Assembly: GCA_041178325.1 (NCBI GenBank)
Contig: JBEGVN010000085.1
Coordinates: 1-27,872, forward strand
Reading direction: 5' to 3'
Origin: UBA6136 sp041178325
Lineage (GTDB): Bacteria; Pseudomonadota; Gammaproteobacteria; Methylococcales; Methylococcaceae
DNA length: 27,872 nucleotides
Shown here: piece after piece, positions 1 to 7,095 of the stretch
How positions within the stretch are numbered: the first letter of the stretch is position 1
Layout: each line of letters starts with the position of its first letter
The notes under the pieces: generated by a model
The model's input: the letters and a program-made list of their open reading frames with translations, nothing else
What the model was told of the DNA's origin: nothing
The model's database searches: none
Program-made: the position numbers and the translations under genes

Positions 1-59
1 AACCGCTTAGCGCCGATGATAGTGCAGATTACCTGTGCGAAAGTAGGGAACTGCCAGGC
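1..59 (+). rRNA. rrf: 5S ribosomal RNA, 3' part
   Basis: The first 59 or so bases match the 3' half of bacterial 5S rRNA: the conserved stretch TAGCGCCGATGATAGTG, the helix IV/loop E region, and the closing AGTAGGGAACTGCCAGGC. The 5' half, and presumably 23S and 16S, lie to the left of the window. The exact 3' end is uncertain by two or three bases. An intrinsic terminator begins ten bases later, as expected at the end of an rRNA operon. Confidence 0.95.
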
Positions 60-68
60 TCCAATTGC

Positions 69-103
69 AAAAACCCCCGTCTCAATAGAGCGGGGGTTTT
101 TCT
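69..103 (+). terminator. Intrinsic terminator of the rRNA operon
   Basis: A five-base A run, a CCCCCG/CGGGGG stem continued by CTC/GAG with one bulged T, an AATA loop and a run of five T. It sits directly behind the 5S rRNA. The A and T runs make the structure largely symmetric. Between this terminator and the next one (about 104-248) I see no gene, tRNA or clear promoter. Confidence 0.9.
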
Positions 104-248
104 TTGCACGGTCGAAAATCGTAAAATAGAGCGTCCAGCCAGGTGGTCCGGCTTATAACGGCGTTCAGGCCGCTGGAGTAAGTTCCGACATTGAAAAGAA
201 CCCCCTCCTTATGGCGTAGCGGTTGTGAAAGCTCTCCTCGGTTCACAC

Positions 249-279
249 AAAAAACCCCCGACTCCTTCGAGTGGGGGGT
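249..279 (-). terminator. Intrinsic terminator of the lolC/F-lolD operon
   Basis: Read on the minus strand, an 11-position stem (A-CCCCC paired with GGGGG-T, one C-C mismatch, then ACTC/GAGT) closes on a GAAG loop and is followed by six T. The T run is on the minus strand only, so it stops transcripts coming from lolD, whose stop codon is about 57 bases upstream. It resembles the rRNA terminator in sequence and faces it. Confidence 0.85.
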
Positions 280-335
280 TGATCAACCTAAGCCGATTAT
301 CTACAGCAAATTCCGCAATATTTATATGTGTTCGG

Positions 336-1016
336 TTAGTTTAATCGCAGTGTCCCATCTTCGAGAGACCACTGCTTGTCCATTCTGGCCGCAAGCTTAG
401 GGTCATGAGTCACTACTAGGAAGCTGACTTCGAAGGCCTGATTTAATTCCAACATCAACTCGTAAACAGCATCTGCGGTTTTGCGATCAAGATTGCCCGT
501 GGGTTCATCGGCAAGGACGCAACGTGGTTTGGTGACCAAGGCTCTCGCAATGGCCGCTCGCTGACGTTCCCCGCCTGAGAGTTCCCCTGGCTTGTGTTTC
601 ATGCGGCTTTTTAACCCGACCTGATCGAGAAGGGTGCTTGCCCTGAATTCGGCTTCTTCAACGCTGACATTGCCAATCAGTAGCGGGATGGCGACGTTTT
701 CTAGTAGGGTGAATTCACCCAAAAGGTGATGGAACTGGTAAATAAATCCCAAAGCTTCATTACGAAGCTTCGAGATATCGGGTTCGCGTAGATCTGATAA
801 CTTTTGCCCGAGGAGTTCAACTTCCCCGGTTGTCGGCCGATCCAGCCCACCAAGAAGATGTAATAAGGTGCTCTTTCCAGATCCTGAAGTTCCCATGATG
901 GCAACTCGGTCCCCTTCGCTGATGCTGAGGTTTACTGCATCCAGAACGCTCACGTCGAGCTCGCCCTGAGTAAAACGTTTGCCTAGATTTCGGCAGGCAA
1001 GTACGACCTTACTCAT
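336..1016 (-). CDS. lolD: Lipoprotein-releasing system ATPase LolD
   Basis: Cytoplasmic ATPase of the Lol ABC transporter, which extracts mature lipoproteins from the inner membrane and hands them to the carrier LolA. The 226-residue protein has all ABC motifs: Walker A GTSGSGKST (42-50), Q-loop Gln94 in YQF, signature LSGGE (146-150), Walker B CVLADEP (166-172) followed by the D-loop TGNLD, and the switch His204. Length is normal for LolD. The YQFHHLL segment and the GGLDRPTTGEV stretch are typical of the LolD/MacB-type subfamily rather than of amino-acid importers. It overlaps the end of lolC/F by eight bases, so the two are translationally coupled and form one operon ending at the 249-279 terminator. 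Confidence 0.95.
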   Translation of the reverse strand: MSKVVLACRNLGKRFTQGELDVSVLDAVNLSISEGDRVAIMGTSGSGKSTLLHLLGGLDRPTTGEVELLGQKLSDLREPDISKLRNEALGFIYQFHHLLGEFTLLENVAIPLLIGNVSVEEAEFRASTLLDQVGLKSRMKHKPGELSGGERQRAAIARALVTKPRCVLADEPTGNLDRKTADAVYELMLELNQAFEVSFLVVTHDPKLAARMDKQWSLEDGTLRLN

Positions 1017-2256
1017 AACGAAGCTCCTCGGCTGGCTGAATCAAAGAGGCCTGCCAGGCAGGATAGATGGTTGCAATGATGGAAAGGAAGAATGCCACGA
1101 CCGTAATGTGCAGGACGTCACTCCATTCCAGACGTGAGGGTAATTCACTGATGTAGTAAACATCCGCTGAAAGGAAATGAACGCCAAAGAGTTTTTCGAT
1201 TGCAGGGACAACGGTCTCGACATTCAGCGCAAGCAGAACGCCCCCAACGCCCCCGACGATGGTTCCAAACAACCCAATTACGGTTCCAAGCACGATAAAG
1301 ATTCCCATGACGCTTCGTGGCGGCATCCCTTGCGTTCTCAGGATGGCTATATCAGCACGCTTGTCGGTAACGACCATTACAAGGGTCGATACAATATTGA
1401 ATGCGGCTACGGCGACGATGAGGAGAAGGATGATAAACATCACGCGCTTCTCGGTTTGTATGGCCTTGAAGAAGTTGCTATGAGCCTGTGTCCAGTCGGT
1501 GATGTAGTAGGCTTCAGGGAGCTTTGGACCTAGGTCTTTGGCGATCTTGCGCGCAAAAAAGACATCATCGACCTTTAGTCGGAGTCCAGAAACGGCATCA
1601 TCGAGACTGAACAGACGTTTGGCGTCATCGAGATTAATCAAGGCAAGATTCCGATCGTACTCGAACATTCCTACATGGAAGATTCCGACCACTGTGAAAC
1701 GTTTCAATCGGGGGAGGATGCCCGCCGGAGTGGCCGTGACTTGCGGGGTGATCACCGTGATCTTATCGCCGGGAATGACTCCAAGATGATCGGCAAGTTC
1801 TGCGCCGAGGATGATCCCAAATTCGCCGGGTCGAAGGTCCTTGAGTTCTCCTTGCTGAAGTCGGTTGGCAACTTCTGACACGCGGGGCTCATATTCGGGC
1901 TGAATACCTCGGATCATGGTTCCGCTGACCCTGCGATCTGAGTTGATCATTGCCTGTCCCTCAACGTAAGGGGCCCAGCCCTTCACGCGGGGTTCGGTCT
2001 CCAACACAGGCTCAATTTTCTCCCAATTGCGTAGTTCGCCATCAGCTCCTGTGATGGAAGCATGGGATGTCATGCCGAGGATTCTTTCACGCAATTCGGC
2101 CTCAAATCCATTCATGACCGAGAGGACGGTAATAAGGGCCGCAACGCCCAGTGCAATCCCCATAACTGAGGTGAGAGTGATGAACGAGATGAATCCAGTT
2201 CTGCGTTTTGCCCGCGTATAACGCAGGCCAATAAAAAGGGTAAGTGGTTTGAACAT
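1009..2256 (-). CDS. lolC: Lipoprotein-releasing system membrane subunit (LolC/LolE family, possibly LolF-type)
   Basis: Inner-membrane subunit of the Lol lipoprotein exporter. The start FKPLTLFIGLRYTRAKRR is the classic LolC/E cytoplasmic N-terminus. TM1 (about residues 27-50) is followed by a long periplasmic domain and three C-terminal TM segments (about 270-295, 320-345, 380-400) ending in the usual PAWQAS..QPAEELRYE tail. The periplasmic segment TPQVTATPAGILPRLKRF resembles the LolC 'hook' that holds LolA. I chose ATG at 2254-2256; an in-frame TTG at 2322 would add 22 residues that do not look like the family. Only one membrane subunit precedes lolD and no second lolC/E copy is seen here, so it may act as a homodimer like the LolF proteins of some gammaproteobacteria; this is inference, since a second copy could lie outside the window. 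Confidence 0.92.
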   Translation of the reverse strand: MFKPLTLFIGLRYTRAKRRTGFISFITLTSVMGIALGVAALITVLSVMNGFEAELRERILGMTSHASITGADGELRNWEKIEPVLETEPRVKGWAPYVEGQAMINSDRRVSGTMIRGIQPEYEPRVSEVANRLQQGELKDLRPGEFGIILGAELADHLGVIPGDKITVITPQVTATPAGILPRLKRFTVVGIFHVGMFEYDRNLALINLDDAKRLFSLDDAVSGLRLKVDDVFFARKIAKDLGPKLPEAYYITDWTQAHSNFFKAIQTEKRVMFIILLLIVAVAAFNIVSTLVMVVTDKRADIAILRTQGMPPRSVMGIFIVLGTVIGLFGTIVGGVGGVLLALNVETVVPAIEKLFGVHFLSADVYYISELPSRLEWSDVLHITVVAFFLSIIATIYPAWQASLIQPAEELRYE

Positions 2257-2294
2257 TGAAGATTGAGCGCCGAGAGGTGGCGGGAATTTTGGGC

Positions 2295-2723
2295 TTAGGC
2301 CTGGGATCTTGAGACCTGACAATCCGAACAGATGCCGTAGAGGCAGAGGGAATGATCTGTCAGTTCAAAATTTCTGAGTTTGGCAATCTTGGTCTGGAGT
2401 TCCTCAATCGTGGCATCCTGGAATTCCTCCACTTTGCCACAGTGCACACAGACCAAATGGTCATGGTGGTCTCCGCGATTCAGTTCAAAGACGGAATTTC
2501 CTCCTTCGAAGTGATGTCGCATGACCAAACCAGCGGCCTCAAATTGTGTAAGGACCCGATAGACCGTAGCAAGACCGATTTCTTCACCTTCACTGACCAG
2601 CGTCTTAAAGATATCCTCGGCACTCAGGTGCTGAGCATAGTTGGGTCGTTCCAGGATTTCGAGGATCTTGATGCGGGGCAGGGTGACTTTAAGGCCTGCG
2701 TTCCGGATATCTTTGCTTTCCAG
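2295..2723 (-). CDS. fur: Ferric uptake regulator Fur, apparently with a CTG start codon
   Basis: Iron-sensing repressor of the Fur family, about 142 residues. The N-terminal winged helix reads RNAGLKVTLPRIKILEIL, with the recognition region EEIGLATVYRVLTQFEAAGLV. The dimerisation domain has GGNSVFELNRGDHHDHLVC with its metal ligands (His86, His87, Asp88, His89), and both CxxC pairs are present (Cys92/Cys95, Cys132/Cys135). The open frame runs back to a stop at 2790-2792 and contains no ATG, GTG or TTG before the conserved DNA-binding helix. The CTG at 2721-2723 lies six bases after a perfect AAGGAG ribosome-binding site and gives the family's usual length and N-terminus. It is divergent from bamE, an arrangement common in gammaproteobacteria. 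No recognisable Fur box was found upstream. Confidence 0.93.
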   Translation of the reverse strand: MESKDIRNAGLKVTLPRIKILEILERPNYAQHLSAEDIFKTLVSEGEEIGLATVYRVLTQFEAAGLVMRHHFEGGNSVFELNRGDHHDHLVCVHCGKVEEFQDATIEELQTKIAKLRNFELTDHSLCLYGICSDCQVSRSQA

Positions 2724-2760
2724 GGGGAACTCCTTCCCGGTGTTAAGGTGGCCTTCATCG

Positions 2761-2799
2761 GGTATGATGAGAGGCTGATTAAGGCAAATTCATCATACC
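2761..2799. promoter_or_regulatory. Perfect 10-bp inverted repeat in the fur/bamE promoter region
   Basis: GGTATGATGA (2761-2770) is repeated exactly in inverted form as TCATCATACC (2790-2799), with a 19-base spacer. Each arm contains TATGAT, one base away from the -10 consensus, so the plus-strand copy could serve bamE and the minus-strand copy fur. Neither has a convincing -35 hexamer. The right arm ends immediately before the bamE start codon, so the pair could be an operator for a dimeric regulator or a stem in the bamE leader. The repeat is seen directly; its role is inference. Confidence 0.45.
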
Positions 2800-3249
2800 A
2801 TGCCGCTATATCCCTTTGTTGGTCTGGCCGTCCTGGCGGGGACTCTGCTTACCGGCTGCAATTACAGCTGGATTCCGTTCACCTACCGACAGGACATTCA
2901 TCAGGGTAATGTGGTGACCCAAGAGATGGTCGATCAGCTCAGGCCTGGCATGAGTCAACGGCAGGTGGCCTTTGTTATGGGCTCTCCTCTCCTGACCGAT
3001 CCGTTCCATGAGGAACGCTGGGATTACATCTATTCCAATCAGCCGGGTAACGATATCCGGATTCAAAAAAACATCACATTGATATTCAAGGGCGATCAGT
3101 TAACCGAGCTTCAGGGGGATTTTCGCCCAGGAACGCTTCCCTCGATTGAGCTTAAGAAGGACTCCACGATCGCAGTTCCTGCAATTCCTCGCGAAAAGAC
3201 CTTGTTTCAAAAGATCAAGGGTATCTTTGGCGTGGAGGATGACGATTAG
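2800..3249 (+). CDS. bamE: Outer membrane protein assembly factor BamE (SmpA/OmlA lipoprotein)
   Basis: Lipoprotein subunit of the beta-barrel assembly machine at the inner face of the outer membrane. Residues 1-20 form a lipoprotein signal peptide with the lipobox LTGC, so Cys20 is the acylated first residue. The conserved core follows: QGNVVTQEMVDQLRPGMSQRQVAFVMGSPLLTDPFHEERWDYIY in pieces, then a beta strand ITLIFKGDQLTELQGDF. A charged C-terminal extension (about 115-149) goes beyond the E. coli protein, as in many gammaproteobacteria. Its stop codon overlaps that of convergent rnfH. No strong ribosome-binding site is visible ahead of the ATG, which directly abuts the inverted repeat. Confidence 0.95.
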   Translation: MPLYPFVGLAVLAGTLLTGCNYSWIPFTYRQDIHQGNVVTQEMVDQLRPGMSQRQVAFVMGSPLLTDPFHEERWDYIYSNQPGNDIRIQKNITLIFKGDQLTELQGDFRPGTLPSIELKKDSTIAVPAIPREKTLFQKIKGIFGVEDDD

Positions 3250-3530
3250 CCGGAAGGTTTGCTCTTGGATCTAACCCGGCGAGCAACCCGCGGATCAGCG
3301 GTTAGCGGGCGGTAGATCTCCACGCGATCCCCTTCACGCAGGATTTGTGTTCCTGGCATCACTTGACCGAAAATCCCAGTCGCGTCCCGCTCAATATCGA
3401 TTTCTGAAAAACGGTCCAGAATGCCTGACTGCATGATGGCCTCCATCAGGCTGCAGCCTTCCTCGACCTCCAAAGCAATAATTTCCTGCCGACTGGGAAG
3501 GGCATAGGCAACTTCTATTTGGAGGCGCAT
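3246..3530 (-). CDS. rnfH: RnfH family protein (RatB-like ubiquitin-fold protein)
   Basis: Small 94-residue protein of the RnfH/UPF0125 family, a beta-grasp (ubiquitin-like) fold. The start MRLQIEVAYALPSRQEIIALEVEEG and the closing DRVEIYRPLTADPRVARRVRS are the family signatures. The biochemical role is unknown; homologues are usually coded next to ratA and smpB. Here ratA is not adjacent: the gene upstream, 19 bases away on the same strand, is an NSS symporter. The stop codon overlaps that of bamE tail to tail. Confidence 0.9.
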   Translation of the reverse strand: MRLQIEVAYALPSRQEIIALEVEEGCSLMEAIMQSGILDRFSEIDIERDATGIFGQVMPGTQILREGDRVEIYRPLTADPRVARRVRSKSKPSG

Positions 3531-3549
3531 GCCTGGTCTACAGGGTTGT

Positions 3550-4902
3550 TTAGAGGATCCCGGTGGATTCCAAAAGAATCAGGAGCACAGCAGTCGGGGC
3601 CACGAAGCGAGACAGAATCAACCAGATTCCATAATGGGCACCCAAATCGATTTGTGCTTCGCTGTCTTTTTTCGGGAGAATCCAAGCGGCAAAGACCGCA
3701 ATCAGGATGCCGCCAATCGGCAACATGAGGTCAGCGGTAATGAAGTCGACGAAATCGAAAAAGTTCTTACCATTGATCGTCAGTTCGAAAGTCCCTCGGA
3801 AGGCCCCAATGGATCCGAGCCCCAGGAACCAGCAAAGGCCACCTGCAATGGCGCTCGCTCGGCTGCGGGTCATGGCATAACTCTCGGAAAGCATCGACAC
3901 GGCAGGCTCGATCAGAGCAACAGCCGAGGTAATTGCGGCAAAGAAAACCAAAACAAAGAAAATAAATCCAAAGAACCCACCGAAGGGCATTGCACTAAAG
4001 GCAAGGGGCAAGGTTTCGAAAATAAGCCCAGGCCCCATCCCAGGTGACATTTGATTGGCAAAAACTACGGAGAAGATCGCAAGACCTGCCATCATGGCAG
4101 CGAGGGTGTCGGCAAGGGCGACCCAAAGCGTGGTCCTGCTGATGGAAACGTCATCAGGGAGATATGATCCGTAGACCATCGTTGAGCCATTGGCGAGTCC
4201 CAACGAGAAAAAAGCCTGACCGAGTGCGATCAATACGCTCTCTCCAGACAGTTTGTCGAAGTCCGGTTTGAGGAGAAACTCGAGGCTTTGCCCAAAACCA
4301 GATGTCGTCGCGCCGTAGATGTCCAGCATGAGGAGGATGACCAGAAGGCAGGGAATCAAAAGCCGGGTCACAGATTCGATCCCTTCTGACAGCCCTCGAG
4401 CAACGATGATCATCGTCAGCGCCATGAATACGGTGTGCCAGATCACCTGTACATCGCCTGAACCCTGAAGCTCGGTTAGCGTTTGATGGGCATCCGCGGG
4501 AGTGATGTGGGTGAGAAATCCCCCTGCCATTTTGAAAAGGTAGGCCATCGACCATCCGGCAATCACCGAATAATAGGAGAGAATCAGAAATCCGGCCAAA
4601 ACCCCAAACCATCCGACCAATGACCAGAGCGGCGAAGCTTGATACCGCTTGGCCAGCGTTTTCATGGTTTGAACAGGATTGCCCCGGCCCATGCGGCCCA
4701 TGAGCGTCTCAGCCATCATGATTGGAAGGCCTACGCCGAGTACGCAGAGCAAGTAAACCAGAACAAAGGCCCCACCGCCGTTTTCGCCTACAAGGTAGGG
4801 GAACTTCCAGATGTTTCCAAGTCCTATGGCAGCGCCAGCAGCGGCTGTGATGAAGGCAATCCGGGAGGACCAACGGATCGGCTGATGGGAGGTCTGGGTC
4901 AT
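3550..4902 (-). CDS. Sodium-dependent transporter, NSS (SNF) family
   Basis: Inner-membrane symporter of the neurotransmitter:sodium symporter family (LeuT fold), 450 residues and about 11-12 TM helices, the normal bacterial size. The TM1 signature is complete: GAAIGLGNIWKFPYLVGENGG (residues 23-43), containing the unwound sodium and substrate site. GQAFFSLGLANG (TM6) and FVLVFFAAITSAVALIEP (TM8, with sodium-ligating Ser/Thr) are also typical. The substrate is probably an amino acid but cannot be read from sequence. The start ATG is at 4900-4902; the gene is divergent from smpB across 94 bases and 19 bases ahead of rnfH, probably co-transcribed with it. Confidence 0.93.
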   Translation of the reverse strand: MTQTSHQPIRWSSRIAFITAAAGAAIGLGNIWKFPYLVGENGGGAFVLVYLLCVLGVGLPIMMAETLMGRMGRGNPVQTMKTLAKRYQASPLWSLVGWFGVLAGFLILSYYSVIAGWSMAYLFKMAGGFLTHITPADAHQTLTELQGSGDVQVIWHTVFMALTMIIVARGLSEGIESVTRLLIPCLLVILLMLDIYGATTSGFGQSLEFLLKPDFDKLSGESVLIALGQAFFSLGLANGSTMVYGSYLPDDVSISRTTLWVALADTLAAMMAGLAIFSVVFANQMSPGMGPGLIFETLPLAFSAMPFGGFFGFIFFVLVFFAAITSAVALIEPAVSMLSESYAMTRSRASAIAGGLCWFLGLGSIGAFRGTFELTINGKNFFDFVDFITADLMLPIGGILIAVFAAWILPKKDSEAQIDLGAHYGIWLILSRFVAPTAVLLILLESTGIL

Positions 4903-4996
4903 GGTGTCGCTACGGTATGTGAGGTGTCTTAGGTTTCCCGAGGGCTTTCGAGTAAAATATCAAGTTTTGACGAGTACGTCAGGATTCCTGGAGCCG

Positions 4997-5476
4997 ATGG
5001 CAGCAAACAAGAAGAAGGGGGCGTCAGGCGGTTCGACCATTGCAGTCAATCGGCAGGCCGGCCATGACTATTTCATCGAAGAGCGCTTTGAAGCGGGTTT
5101 AGCGCTCCAGGGGTGGGAGGTTAAGAGTCTTCGTGCAGGGCGGGTGCAGCTCAAAGAAAGCTATGTTGTGCTCAAAAGTGGCGAGGCATACCTGGTCGGA
5201 GCCCACGTTTCCCCCATGACCTCCACCTGCACCCATATCATTCCCGATGCGGTCAGGACGCGAAAACTCCTTCTGCATCGTCACGAACTCAACAAGCTCA
5301 TCGGCCATGTCGAACGCAAAGGCTACACCCTTGTGCCTCTAGTCTTAGGTTGGAAGAAGGGGCGTGCAAAGCTTGAAATTGGTCTGGCCCGCGGCAAGAA
5401 ACAACATGATAAGCGTGCAACCGAGAAGGATCGTGACTGGGAGCGCGAAAAGCAGCGCGTCATGCGTCGAGGTTGA
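4997..5476 (+). CDS. smpB: SsrA-binding protein SmpB
   Basis: Binds tmRNA and is needed for trans-translation rescue of stalled ribosomes. The 159-residue protein has the SmpB core: HDYFIEERFEAGLALQGWEVKSLR, AYLVGAHVSPM, RKLLLHRHEL and GYTLVPL, then the basic tail GLARGKKQHDKRATEKDRDW that enters the mRNA channel. The reading frame is open further upstream, but ATG 4997 gives the standard N-terminus (MAANKKK) and has TGGAG just in front. The leader holds a small inverted repeat, TGACG-AGTA-CGTCA at 4968-4981. No ssrA gene is seen in the window. Confidence 0.97.
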   Translation: MAANKKKGASGGSTIAVNRQAGHDYFIEERFEAGLALQGWEVKSLRAGRVQLKESYVVLKSGEAYLVGAHVSPMTSTCTHIIPDAVRTRKLLLHRHELNKLIGHVERKGYTLVPLVLGWKKGRAKLEIGLARGKKQHDKRATEKDRDWEREKQRVMRRG

Positions 5477-5551
5477 CCCCTCGTCTTAACCCAGCTGAAC
5501 ACACACAAAATTCACTTTCGTTATTCACCAGCAGTTCCCTTAAATTCCGCC

Positions 5552-6661
5552 ATGAAGTTGCGATCTCTCCGTTTCTCATTTCTGATTCTGGCCGCCTGCC
5601 TTGGTCTTTCACACGCCGCATTTGCTGGCCAGTACTCGGCTCTGGTGGTGGAGCCAGAGTCGGGGCGCATTCTCTACGAGAAGGATGCTGACGGCCTGAG
5701 GCATCCGGCTTCCGTCACCAAGATGATGACGCTCTATATCGTCTTTGAGGCGTTGGAGCGGGGAGAGATCACCTTGAATACCCCGCTTGAAGTCTCGCGT
5801 AACGCCGTGCTTCGCCCCCCGTCACGCCTGGGGGTCATGGCGGGAGATACTCTGCGCGTCGAGGATGCGATTTTGGCCTTGGTCACCCGATCTGCCAACG
5901 ATGCTGCAACGGTCATCGCGGAAAATCTGGGTGGAACTGAAAGTGCCTTTGGCGAAATGATGACAGCCAAGGCGCATGCGCTCGGAATGAGAGATTCCGT
6001 TTTCAAGAACGCATCCGGCCTTCCAGATCCTGGCCAATGGACTACAGCCCGAGATATGTACAAGCTGGGCCGTGCGCTGATCAATGATTTTCCAAGGTAT
6101 TACCCTTATTTCTCGACCCCAAGGTTTTATTACCGTGGGCAGGGCTTTGATAATCACAACCATCTCATGGAGACCTATCCTGGGATGGATGGCATCAAAA
6201 CAGGTTTTATTAATTCATCAGGGTTTAATCTGGTGGCATCCGCCAAGCGAGGAGGCCATCGTTTGATCGGCGTCGTCTTTGGTGGGCCGAGTGCGGTACG
6301 GCGTGATCGCCATATGCGTGAAATTCTGGATGATGGCTTTGCCCAGCTAGGTGGAGCAACTCCTCGCGGTGTTATTGCTGAATTTGAGCGTGTTCCAGTT
6401 CCGCGTGGTGCCCGTGAGCGGATTGAGCTGGAATCGCCCCGTCTGGTTTTCGGCAACCCCAAGAAGTTCAAGGCTGCGGCCGGCCGTAATGCGGTTGGTG
6501 TTGCTTCTGCCACCAAGACCCCGAAATCCAAGGTACAGCTGTCGGCCGTCCGTTCTCCCAAGGCGGGCTCAGGTGCTGCCTCCACTCCTCCCAAGGTAGC
6601 GTCCAAGTCCACTTGCCTCGCTGGCAAGGGGCAAGGATCCAAGTGTGCAAAGAAGCCCTGA
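5552..6661 (+). CDS. D-alanyl-D-alanine carboxypeptidase (peptidase S11 family)
   Basis: Periplasmic penicillin-binding enzyme that trims the terminal D-Ala from peptidoglycan stem peptides. A Sec signal peptide with probable cleavage at AFA-G (25/26) precedes the S11 catalytic motifs: SVTK (54-57, Ser54 nucleophile), SAN (114-116) and KTG (215-217). Spacing is normal. After about residue 300 the usual PBP5 beta-domain and amphipathic membrane anchor are missing; instead there is a low-complexity tail of about 65 residues rich in Lys, Ala, Ser and Pro, with two cysteines near the end. It begins 75 bases after smpB and heads a tight run with the globin gene. It could equally be named dacA, dacC or pbpG; I give no symbol. 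Confidence 0.92.
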   Translation: MKLRSLRFSFLILAACLGLSHAAFAGQYSALVVEPESGRILYEKDADGLRHPASVTKMMTLYIVFEALERGEITLNTPLEVSRNAVLRPPSRLGVMAGDTLRVEDAILALVTRSANDAATVIAENLGGTESAFGEMMTAKAHALGMRDSVFKNASGLPDPGQWTTARDMYKLGRALINDFPRYYPYFSTPRFYYRGQGFDNHNHLMETYPGMDGIKTGFINSSGFNLVASAKRGGHRLIGVVFGGPSAVRRDRHMREILDDGFAQLGGATPRGVIAEFERVPVPRGARERIELESPRLVFGNPKKFKAAAGRNAVGVASATKTPKSKVQLSAVRSPKAGSGAASTPPKVASKSTCLAGKGQGSKCAKKP

Positions 6662-6667
6662 GGTCCC

Positions 6668-7063
6668 ATGTCTGAGGAGCCGCGCATAACGGCCTATGAG
6701 GCCATTGGCGGTGAGGTCGTCCTGACGCAATTGGTTAGCCGATTCTATGAGTACATGGATACGCTTCCGGAAGCTTCGGGGATCCGCGCTATGCATGCAC
6801 CGAATTTAGGTGGTGCAAAGTCCAAGCTTTTCAAGTTTCTCTCGGGATGGTTGGGCGGCCCCAATCTCTATTGGGAGGAATTTGGGCACCCACGTCTTAG
6901 GATGCGGCACTTTCCGTTTGCGATAGGGGCATCTGAGCGTGATCAGTGGATGCTTTGCATGAATAAGGCCATCGATGACTGTATCGAGCACCCAATATTG
7001 AGGGAGCGTCTGTCGAATGCCCTTAGGCAAACAGCAGACCATATGATGAACCAGGAGGGTTAG
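6668..7063 (+). CDS. Group II truncated haemoglobin (trHbO type)
   Basis: Haem protein of 131 residues with the 2-on-2 globin fold. The proximal F8 histidine is His81 in LRMRHFPFAIG, the group II marker Trp at G8 is Trp94 (DQWMLCM), and Tyr27 in RFYEYMD fits distal B10. The YEAIGG start is also typical. Members bind oxygen and NO and are linked to oxygen delivery or nitrosative and peroxide stress. It starts six bases after the carboxypeptidase stop, so it is almost certainly co-transcribed with it; no functional link between the two is evident. Confidence 0.92.
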   Translation: MSEEPRITAYEAIGGEVVLTQLVSRFYEYMDTLPEASGIRAMHAPNLGGAKSKLFKFLSGWLGGPNLYWEEFGHPRLRMRHFPFAIGASERDQWMLCMNKAIDDCIEHPILRERLSNALRQTADHMMNQEG

Positions 7064-7095
7064 TTCATGCCCTTGCTCTTTTGGAGTTTCGCCTG

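Noticed and set aside
104..248. A tRNA gene after the 5S rRNA.
   Set aside because: No cloverleaf, no T-loop GTTCGAATC-like sequence; hairpin content is low.
2257..2322. TTG at 2320-2322 as the lolC/F start, adding 22 residues.
   Set aside because: The extra residues are proline-rich and unlike the family; ATG 2256 gives the conserved LolC/E N-terminus.
5552..5630. LAAC in the carboxypeptidase signal peptide as a lipobox.
   Set aside because: The cysteine is inside the hydrophobic core and a better signal peptidase I site (AFA-G) follows.
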